Below are positions 55,954-64,000 of a stretch of 64,000 nucleotides of DNA, in pieces (positions within the stretch are counted from its first letter, which is position 1; each line of letters opens with the position of its first letter). The translations under genes were made by a program, and so were the position numbers. The DNA is from Boesenbergia rotunda (taxonomy: Eukaryota > Streptophyta > Magnoliopsida > Zingiberales > Zingiberaceae), in assembly GCA_024364735.1 (NCBI GenBank), contig JAGFNQ010000212.1, positions 124,001-188,000 on the forward strand, given 5' to 3'. The notes under the pieces were generated by a model that saw only the letters and a program-made list of their open reading frames with translations, did not search any database and had not been told where the DNA came from.

Positions 55954-57380
55954 TGTTGGTGCAGAAAGCACCATATCGAACCTTGTTTTGATATTGGCAA
56001 AGGATTCAAAGTTAAGTTTATTTGTGATCTAACAATGTTACTCAAGTCTGCAGAGACAAAGTCCTAGCGAAGGAATGCTAAGCATCTGGTGAAGGACTGC
56101 CAGTATCAAAGTCCTGGCGAAGGAATGCTAGGCACCTGGCGAAGGACTGCCAGGATACCAAGCCCTAGCGAAGGACTGCTAGGCACCTGGCGAAAGACTG
56201 CCAGTATCCAAGCCCTAGCGAAGGACTGCTAGGCAACTGGTGAAGGACTGCCAGTATCCAAGCCCTAGCGAAGGACTGCTAGGCAACTGGCGAAGGACTG
56301 CCAGTATTCAAGCCCTGGCAAAGGACCGTCAGGCAAAAGTCCAACCAAAGGAACGGTTGGCATCAGGTATATTCTCCCGAGAGGAGTAGGTGAGGACGCA
56401 TTCCCCGTCGAGGGAACAGTAGGCGTCGGTTCGACCTAGGGCTCCATTTGGGAGGCCCAAAGTCAGAACCAAGACAGCTAAGGCTGTATAATCTTATATT
56501 TTACTGCTTTATGTTGTTTTCGGACTAACCCTGGATGCAGGACCAAAAGGAACAAGTGTCTGCAGCTCAGAGAGCCTCAATGGAGTGAGGCAGCAGCTGA
56601 GTAGGGCGCCCTGAGTGTCCAGGGCGCCCCCAAGGTGAACAAGAAACAAATGAAGCAAGAAGGAGCTTCGGCTGACTACTGGCCGGGGCGCCCTCAGTAG
56701 CCAGGGCGCCCTCAGCAGCCAGGGCACCCTCAGCGCCCAGGGCGCCCTCAGCAGCAACGGCGCCCCGCGCCCATGTCAGCGGAGTCAATCACCCTTATCC
56801 AGCCGAGAAGCCAGCGCGGAAAAAGTCAAGCAAGGCGCCCTCAGCGTCCAGGGCGCCCCCAGGGTCAAACCTCATCCCTATTCGGGTGGGATAAAGCTTG
56901 ACCGAGAGGATTAGGGATCGCTTGACACGTGGCAGGGCGCCCCCGACGTCCAGGGCGCCCCGAGGTGCTATAAATAGCCCCCAACGCCCAAGCTTCGGAA
57001 AACACTTCAATTCAACGCCTCAAAGCTCTTCTGCTCTCGCGCCTTGCTCCGGAAACCTTCCAACACGAGCCGACGATGTCCTGCTGCTCCGAGAAATTCG
57101 ATCTACTCCGGACGTCGGTAAAGAAGAGCGTGTTTTGTTTACTGCACTTAATTTTTGTAATCAAATTATTGTAAACTGTTTGCGCCTATATAGAATTGCC
57201 CAAAGTAAACGGTCAAAGACCGTGAGCCTTGGAGTAGGAGTCGACACAGGCTCCGAACCAAGTAAAACCTCCCGTGTTTGCGGTGTGTTTTTAACTTCCG
57301 CTGTGCAATTGCTCTTTACGTAAATCCGAAAGTTTTTCGATATTCACCCCCCCCCCTCTATCGGTTTTCTCGATCCAACA
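55954..57380 (+). mobile_element. Solo LTR of the D family
   Basis: TGTTGGTGCAGAAAGCACC to GATCCAACA, 1,427 bp, flanked by AAATA at 55949-55953 and 57381-57385. It has the 51-bp hairpin array (about 56042-56340), GGGCGCCC motifs and a TATA box. No gene. Confidence 0.92.
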
Positions 57381-57479
57381 AAATATACTCTCAACACCAT
57401 CACCACCAAATCATGCTGAGTCTACAGATCATCGCCTGAAGGAGGAGGAGGAGGAGGAGGAGGGACATGATACATAAGG

Positions 57480-58748
57480 TTCTAGCGCTGCATCATGGCA
57501 TACATGTCATCCTGTCGCTGCTGGAACCTCTGAAAGTGCTCCGTGAGACTGTGAACCTCCCCCTGAATATCAACCTACCGCTGCTGAACACTCTGGAGGT
57601 CCTCCCTAAGTCCATGCATCTCTGTTTCTAATCGGGAGAGTCACTCCTCTGTAGTCCTAGCAGGAGCAGCAGCAGGTGCAACAGCAGGAGCAACCTCCTC
57701 ATCATCATCAGAGCTAGAAGAATCAGGACGACGTCACCAGACCAGCACCCCCTGCCGTCTCTCGATTCCAGCCAGGGAGAGCTGTCGAGAACCAATCCGG
57801 TCGTAGTCCTTAGACAGTTGATGTACCTGACTCGTAGTGGTTCTAATACCTTTAGATAAAAAGAATTCGGTCAAAATATGACCGAATGGCATGTTGATCT
57901 TCCTATTGACGTCATGCGAAAAATGGACAATAGATGCGAACACATGGCGGCCAATGTCAATGTCTAATATCCTCTCTAATGCATACATCATCACCAAGTG
58001 AGGTAGCCGGATCTTTGGCCTTCCCTTGGTGACAATGGGTAGAATGCAGTCTAGGACAATTTTATACAAGACGTTGCTAACTGGACTCACGCGCCTAGCT
58101 GGGAAGATACACTGTAGAGGAAGTCGAGGATTATCAAAATAATGACGATAAATTTGATCAATGGTGACATTGGGCAAGGTCAATGGCTCAGTGACAGTGG
58201 GAAAACATGTGAATGGGTTATTGGAAACCCTACACCCTAAAAATGATCCTAATACTGTAGGTGTAAAAGGAATGGTAACCCCCTTACCATAGACTCATAC
58301 GTTCCGTCATCGGGACTACTACATGTAAGATTGACATAAAACTCCTTGCATAGGTCAAAATTGACATAACGCTGATAGTATACTAGTTTTTCTAACCCAA
58401 AATGCGTGATTATCTCAATAATGTGAGGAGTAATCTCCTGGAAGTATGTTTGATTGAGATATCTACAGTTCATCAAAATGAAGTCAGCATTGTTAAATAC
58501 CTGCCGGCAAGCCTCGGAACGAAACCGAGGTCCGCAGGATCTAAGGACTGCTGTTGGGATGATCCCTCACCAGCCCTTCTCTTTGTCCTAGCCCTAAATA
58601 CAACCCCCATATGCATGTATCAACAATGACCCAATCAAGAAGACAAGAACAAGGTAAACATGCGCAAAGTAAAGAGTTAGTTATGAATCACAAACCAGAT
58701 GAGAAAAATAAAGCAAATTATTCATTACCGTTTCTCCCTTTGTTGCAT
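57480..58748 (-). pseudogene. ORF2 of element B
   Basis: ATG 58748, a 20-nt first exon (58729-58748), then a 135-nt intron (58594-58728), identical in position, phase and length to element A. The protein has a basic start (ARTKRRAGEGSS), then MNCRYLNQTYFQE, THFGLEKLVYYQRY, FDLCKEFYVNLTC, LPNVTIDQIYRHYF, TKGRPKIRLPHLVMMYALER, LDIDIGRHVFASIVHF, HILTEFFLSKGIRT and KDYDRIGSRQLSLAGIERRQ. Frameshifts near 58480 and 58260 and later stops break it. It is longer than A's copy at HILTEFF and shows the joined reading that A has lost. Confidence 0.8.
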
Positions 58749-58937
58749 GATGAATGATGATCAACATTGACTCAAAAAGGGTGCTTTTCTTATCCTAGAC
58801 TCGGATTTAAGGTGGAGGAAGGCTAGAAATATGATTTCAGTGGGAAGGCTCAGAGCAGTTGGGGAGGTCGAGGGAGAAGAGAAAACGCAAGGGGCGGCAC
58901 TGAAACCCTAGGTTCGGCCGCCCCCCGCGCGGCTGTT

Positions 58938-59035
58938 CTTTTAAAAGATTCCCTGCATCAATCGACTGCCCCAGGGCCAGTCGACTGATGAACTAAACAG
59001 AAGGATCAGTCGACTGATGGAAGGTCAGTCGACTG
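58938..59035 (-). promoter_or_regulatory. Internal promoter of element B upstream of ORF2
   Basis: In minus order: CAGTCGACTG at 59026-59035, 59007-59016 and 58978-58987, then a TATA-like cttttaaaagaac at about 58938-58950, about 190 bp before the ORF2 ATG. This matches the layout in element A. Another CAGTCGACTG-like pair lies near 59072-59101. Confidence 0.6.
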
Positions 59036-59553
59036 CTGTATTGAATATCCTAGTTTCTGATTTAAACTGGACCAGTCGACTGCCTCTGCATCAGCCGACT
59101 GATATCCTAATTTCAGCATTTCTGACCCAACTTCAGAAATGCACCAGAAATTCACAAATCTCCAAAAATTCCCAAATTTTATGGAGAGGTTTGTGGTACC
59201 CGTGTCTTTTTGGGAAAAAATACATTTACCCATGTATATATCACCAATCCCAAGATTGACACAAAATTCAAAACTATCTTAATGGTTCAATTGAACCTTG
59301 ACCTAAAGTCCTAGTTTTGATCTCTCCTTGATGTATCTTTTCATTCTCAACCTCAATGCATCCTTAGCATTGGTTTCTATGACATCTCCACGTTAAGAAC
59401 CAATTTTCATGCAATATAGCTCCATTGTCATATTTTTGCATGATACTTACTTTTGATATGTCAAATCCCTAGGATTAAGATTCGAACTTGTCCTCAAATT
59501 CTTTAGCACATTCCACAATTTATCTAGTCCTTGTGGAGAAACCCTCTTGAGAT

Positions 59554-61102
59554 TCATTGACCATGGATCTCAACTTGACTCCTAGAGCTCCCCATTGAGC
59601 TCTTAGCCTTAGTCACCTCCCTAGGTGACTCATCTATAATGGCAAGGCCGCACATGTGTACCTCCAGTACTTCTTGACCTACAACCCTAACTTTCTTAAC
59701 TCTATACACCTTGTCCTTGGTTAAATTCTTCTTCTCTCCTTTAAATGGCTTCCCCTTGCCATAGTCATATGGCATCCTTACATATGCCTTTTTAATAGCA
59801 TTTGAACCAATAGATTGATATCCTAGACCCGGTCTATCATTGTCGGGATTTTGACTCCCCGACACCATGCCTAAACCCTTAGATCCACTAGTGAATCTAT
59901 CTAGAGTTTTCTCTAATTTATCAAGTCTTGCCCTCAAGGCTTAATTTTTCCTCTCTAGGTTCTCAACCTTAGCATCACCATGTCCATTTCGGACATTTCT
60001 AGATCTACCAATTTGTCTAGGCATGTGTCTCCCTTTCTTTGGGTTAATGTCTTGATCCTTAGGTCTAAAAATTTTAGGTTTATCATGATACATAGATTCC
60101 TTAGGATTTTGATAGACAATATTAACCCTATTTTTATCACAATATCTAAAACTAAAATTATGCATAGTAAATAATTCTCATTACTTCTAACATTCATGGA
60201 GGAGTTTGAAAAATGATTAAAGTTAGGGATTGCCTCCCTTACCCCTGTAGCTCCCCCTTGATATGAGCTTTTCTTCTTCTTCTTCTTCTCTCACTTCCTC
60301 AAATGCTTCAATTTCTTGAACTCTCCTTTCTTTGAGCATTTGGTGTGGTAGTGCCCTAGCTCACCACACATGTAACACCTAATGTATTTTTTCTCCTTCT
60401 TTTTCCTACAACCCATGTTAGATTTTAAATGAATTGACTTGGGTTTAAGGTTTACCTCCTTTTTACCTAATGGACACTTATCCTTGTAGTGTCCTCTCTT
60501 GTTGCATCCAAAGCAAATGATGTGATCTTTAGGCTTTGCTTTGGTGGAGGTAGATGCTTCTTCCTGCTCCGGTATTGAGGATGGTCTCTCCTTCCCCTCA
60601 ATCCTTGAAGTGAGACCTCTTCTTCTTTCCTTGATGAAGTGGATGATCTTTCACTTTCTTGTGTCACTTCACTTGATGAGATGGATGAATCTTTTTCTCC
60701 TTTTTCCTCATCTTGGACCATTGAGCTTATTTCCTTGGGCTCTTCTACTAATTGAGCATGTGTAGGATTTTCATGAAGTGTTACCATCTTGCTCCATAAT
60801 TCGTGTGAGTTTTTGTATTCGCCTACACCACTAATTATATCATTAGGCAAAATATCACGTAATATTGAAATTATCTTTTCATTTGCTTTTGATTGGGTTT
60901 GTTGCTCCTTGGTCCAATACCGTGGTCGGAGCTTTTTCCCATGTTTATATTTTGGGACTTCAAATGACTCTTCTAGTGCAATCATGCAATCCCAATCCAT
61001 GCCAAACCAAGTCTTTGTCCGCATCCTCCAATAGTCAAAATTCTCGTGATTGTAGGGAGGTGGAACATTGATGTCATCCCCTAACTTTTCTTCAATCGCC
61101 AT
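59554..61102 (-). pseudogene. gag-like ORF1 of element B
   Basis: ATG 61102 (MAIEEKLGDDINVPPPYNHE), then YWRMRTKTWFGMDWDCMIAL, GKKLRPRYWTKEQQTQSK and an acidic linker. A frameshift near 60545 leads to zinc knuckles CFGCNKRGHYKDKC and CYMCGELGHYHTKC. 59554-59937 has a coiled coil (LDKLEKTLDRF) and KDKVYRVKKVRVVGQEVLEV, LPREVT-like SPREVTKAKSS. Blocks and order are those of element A ORF1. Stops and frameshifts break it. Confidence 0.8.
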
Positions 61103-61154
61103 TTCATCTAGCTTTTTGCTCTCTCGACGGTTAGTCCATAGATGAGCGAGCCTC

Positions 61155-61166
61155 ACTCTGATACCA
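61155..61166 (-). other. Primer binding site of element B
   Basis: The minus strand reads TGGTATCAGAGT, two bases after the LTR; one base off the initiator tRNA-Met site. Confidence 0.8.
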
Positions 61167-61168
61167 CT

Positions 61169-62176
61169 TGTTGGGACCTTTCCATTTAGCTAGAGGGGGT
61201 GAATAGCTACTTTTCGATCTTCTTCTTACAAGTTGTTAGTGCGCAAGCGAAATAACAAAAACTAAAACTAACAACTAAGAAGGGCACACTGATTTACGTG
61301 GCTCGGAGATGAAACTCCTACTCCATGGTTGTCCGTAAGGTGAGCGATCTCGATCCTTCGGTGGATGATTCCCTGGAACACCTTCGGCTAGCTCCTGTCG
61401 CTCCTTGTGGGTGGAGAAACCTTGCCACAATCCTTGGGCAATCACTGAGCACTTGTAGGCTACTAACAGGCTTTGACCGAGCTTGTTTCGCCAAGAAGTA
61501 GTCAAACACGAGCTCTCTTAAATAGAGCTCGATACTGTTTTGACCGTTACCAGTCGACTGGCCCTGGGGCAGTCGACTGGTCTTCGCGAATTCGAATGTC
61601 ACAACCTGACGATTCGCATTTTGGTCAACACCAGTCGACTGCCTAGTCGACTGATCTCTCTGTGCTCTACCTTAGTCGACTGATCAAGCATCAGTCGACT
61701 GTCACTTAAGGTTTCCCTTCCCGAGTACTATTCTCTCAGCACTCGAACCTTAGGATTTCCCCTCCCAAGTACAGTTCTCTTAGCACTCAAATTCTCATGA
61801 CTCAATTGACTCTTCATTCAACAGCCTCGATTTGTTGCCTTCAAGTCCTCTTCGACTTTGGCTCTCATCCCTAGAATGCATGCAAGCCTGCGGCTTGTCT
61901 CCCATGCCATCCTTCACGTATGCCTCGAAATTCGCTTCTCTCGGCTCATCGTCCTTTCTTTGTCCACGGTTCCTCAGATGCAGACAAGCCCACGACTTGT
62001 CTCCACACACCATCCTTCACCATACCCGAATACGCCCAACTAAGTCTATGTGTATCCTGCAAACCTGCACACTCACATACACATATTAGATCAACATAAA
62101 ATCCTAACTTAATCATATTGACACACACATCAAAACCCATGATCTACCTGATCAACTTGGGCCGATTGCACCAACA
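61169..62176 (-). repeat. 5' LTR of element B
   Basis: Minus view starts TGTTGGTGCAATCGG and ends GGTCCCAACA. CAGTCGACTG pairs near 61550-61580 and 61630-61700 precede a TATA-like tatttaag on minus (about 61518-61526). Confidence 0.9.
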
Positions 62177-62181
62177 AAGAG

Positions 62182-63081
62182 TTTCGGAATAGCTGAGAGC
62201 CAAGCAAAAGTCCAACTAGAGGTTCCGGTTGGCGACATGTAATTTCTCCAGTGGAGTAGATGAGGGCGTGTTCCCCGGAAGAAAGAATAATAGGTGTCAG
62301 TCTGACCTAAAATTTCGATTGAAACCTGAAAGTCAGGATCGGACAGCACGGTCTGTCAAATATATGCATATTTACTTTACTTCTATTATACTAATCCTGT
62401 GTTGTTTCTAAGCAAAAGGACAGACTGTTGGTATTCAGGCGCCCATATAGGTGTCAAGCGCCTAAGAACACAGGCGCTCGAGAGTCTTCAACTCAGCCAG
62501 GGCTTGGCTGAGCTAGCGCACACTGAGCGGAGATTTCACATCAACAACAGGCGCCGTAGTGCAATCAGGCACCCGAGTGCTGATAAAGCTTGGACCGAGC
62601 ACGGATCACTTAGCTGCCAGATTGCAGTAACACGGGCGCCCATGATAGCTATACGAGCGCTCGAGTGATAGTATATAAGGGCTCTTCGACCAGACCCCAT
62701 ACATCAATCAAGCTATCGACTTTGCTCTTGTGTGTTGCGCCTGAAACGACTCGAGGACGCCAAAAAGTTGCTCCGACGACGACATGCTCAATCTTCCTTA
62801 CATTGTGTTGTCGGAATAATTTTTCCTTATTGCATTATACTTAACTTATACTCATTTTTACGGATTGATAGAATTGGCCAAAGTAAATTGTTAAGGACTG
62901 TGGGCCTTAGAATACAAGCTGTCACAAGACTACAAACTAAGTAAAGATAAACCTGCGTTGGCCGTTTTTCTTTTACTTGTGTTTATTTCCGTTGCGTACT
63001 CATAATTATTTTAAATTCGAATCGAGATTTTTTCGAACGCGATATTCACCCCCCCTTTCTATCGCTCTTTAAAATCCTACA
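62182..63081 (+). repeat. 3' LTR of element C, second part
   Basis: Continues the LTR cut at 53823. GCGCC-type motifs from 62437 (caggcgcccat, caagcgccta, caggcgccg, gggcgcccat, gagcgctc) precede gtatataagg at 62671-62680. The LTR ends attcaccccccctttctatc...aatcctaca. Confidence 0.75.
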
Positions 63082-63114
63082 GTTTCATGTCAATTCGAGA
63101 ATATTTAGTCCATC

Positions 63115-63442
63115 ATCTGTTTTATCCAAAATCGGCTCATTAACCAAATGATCTCAGATTGACATGAAACTAACTTGTATGTGTTCGTCTAATTTTTTAA
63201 ATTATATTTATATCCTCAAATATCAATTTGACTCAATATATTAAGAATAATAATTTGTTAACACGAATTTGATTTTTCGAATACATTCATATTCAAAAAT
63301 TTACTACTCTTAATATATTAAGTTAAATTTATGTTTGAGGGTGTAGATATAATTAGGAAAACTAGCCAAATACATAGGAACTAGTTTTATATCAATCTGA
63401 GGTCATTTGTTCCGTTAATTGATTTTGTCTAAAATCGACTCT
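63115..63442. repeat. Long imperfect hairpin (MITE-like)
   Basis: The left arm (about 63115-63275: aaaatcggctcattaac, caaatgatctcagattgaca, tatatcctcaaatatcaa, caatatattaaga) is matched inverted by the right arm (about 63290-63442). Pairing is imperfect, roughly 75-80 percent by eye. No clear target duplication was found and there is no gene. Confidence 0.6.
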
Positions 63443-63843
63443 GATAAAAAAAAACCAAATCAGCCGACTGATTTGTTCGAAATTTCGAACAGATAGAAAT
63501 TGATTTGATTGGTAAAAAAAATCGGTCGACTGATTTTTTTACCAGTCGATGATTATAGGTAAAATGGAAAGTGACTATGTGATTTGGTCATTTTCAAACT
63601 TACTTACGCGATTTGATAATTTCCGAAACCTTTCTATATGGTTCTATAAAAATGTAAATATATCTAAATAAAAACAAAATTTAATATATATCCAGGAAAT
63701 GAAATGGTAGAGGTATCTAACTCGCTATTGCTAGAAAATACGGATGAATGTATCAACATTTGAATTTAATCAAGTAAGAGTATAGTAATACCAATTGGAA
63801 TAATGTGATAGTGTCAGATATAGTTTCTCTTCCCCAAACTTAA
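63443..63843. other. AT-rich spacer
   Basis: No gene. Contains small palindromes such as ttcgaaatttcgaa (about 63477) and aatcggtcgactgatt (about 63521). Confidence 0.5.
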
Positions 63844-64000
63844 GCCCCCGGGGCTATGGTGCAGTGGTAGGGCAACTAGTTGTTAACTCAGGCATCCGCG
63901 GTTCGATCCCTAGCTACTGCGTATTTTGTAGGAATTTTTCCTCCAAATAGGGCGTGAACCCTGGGACGCTTAGCTTCTAGACTGCCCACCGCGAGCGCTT
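63844..64000 (+). mobile_element. tRNA-derived SINE, cut by the window end
   Basis: Head ggggctatggtgcagtggtaggg (box A-like) and box B ggttcgatcc at about 63900-63909, then the shared body ggaatttttcctccaaatag. Same family as 50575-50820. The right end lies beyond the window. Confidence 0.85.

Larger units (their letters stand above)
53824..62176 (-). mobile_element. Element B: non-autonomous relative of element A
   Basis: LTRs at 53824-54857 and 61169-62176 with an exact duplication, AAGAG, at 53819-53823 and 62177-62181. The primer site (minus, 61155-61166) and polypurine tract (minus, 54858-54875) fix the orientation. It codes for a gag-like ORF1 (59554-61102) and ORF2 (57480-58748), in the same order as element A; no pol. 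A solo D-type LTR is inserted at 55954-57380. The two LTRs differ by substitutions and an indel, so it is not very young. Confidence 0.92.
43586..63081 (+). mobile_element. Element C: oldest LTR element of the nest, 5' LTR missing
   Basis: In order: gag-like ORF1 (43586-45678), conserved non-coding block, internal promoter (to 47160), degenerate ORF2 (50230-51655), AT-rich 3' region, polypurine-like tract, and a 3' LTR from 53504 that is split by element B and ends at 63081. It is interrupted by a MITE (44552-44987), a Harbinger element (47241-50177), a SINE (50575-50820) and element B (53824-62176). The gypsy element abuts its gag start. All its ORFs have many stops, so it is older than its guests. 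Confidence 0.8.

Noticed and set aside
63866..63925. tRNA gene
   Set aside because: Box A and box B are present, but the body and repeated copies with an 18-bp target duplication show a SINE. A cloverleaf is not evident.

Overview
This is nuclear DNA of a flowering plant. The spliced genes, AT-rich spacers, dense nested LTR retrotransposons, PIF/Harbinger and Mutator-like DNA transposons and tRNA-derived SINEs all say so. The GC-rich coding style of HY5 and of the small heat-shock gene, together with the retroelement load, suggests a monocot with a large genome. A non-grass monocot such as a Zingiberales species is my guess, not something shown by the sequence.

Layout. 1-2570: decayed PIF/Harbinger element with a Myb-like ORF remnant (minus) and a transposase pseudogene (plus), separated by a 127-bp tandem array. 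3045-10018: a Mutator-like element (MULE) bounded by a perfect 9-bp target duplication. It carries a FAR1/FRS-type transposase with two in-frame stops, a small GRF-zinc-finger gene, and exon fragments resembling a DNA ligase, a UBP3/4 deubiquitinase and a CID-type RNA-binding protein. 10504-11505: intact HY5 bZIP gene, whose first intron uses a GC donor. 13352-14161: organellar small heat-shock protein gene with a heat-shock-element-like motif and TATA box. These are the only two ordinary host genes I can support.

14635-63081 is one nest of retrotransposons. The outermost layer is element C (43586-63081, 5' LTR missing). A Tekay/Del-like Ty3/gypsy element (minus, 14635-43575) sits in C's 5' end. 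It is broken by a 249-bp foldback element, by element A (16991-23158), by two solo LTRs and by element D (33931-43385), which itself holds a solo LTR. C also carries a second Harbinger element, two SINEs and a small MULE-type MITE, and its 3' LTR is split by element B (53824-62176, minus), which holds a solo D-type LTR.

Elements A, B and C are non-autonomous. They have a gag-like ORF1 with zinc knuckles and a second ORF, but no visible protease, integrase or reverse transcriptase. In A and B, ORF2 starts with a 20-nt exon followed by a 135-nt intron. A separate TATA box lies 140-210 bp upstream of the ORF2 start codon in all three. Arrays of a family-specific short palindrome (CAGTCGACTG in A/B, GGCGCC-type in C and D) precede the LTR TATA boxes and, in A, B and C, also the internal ORF2 TATA box. 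D-type LTRs also carry a 51-bp tandem array in which each half unit can form a small hairpin whose two arms change together. These two patterns are the best candidates for undescribed biology here.
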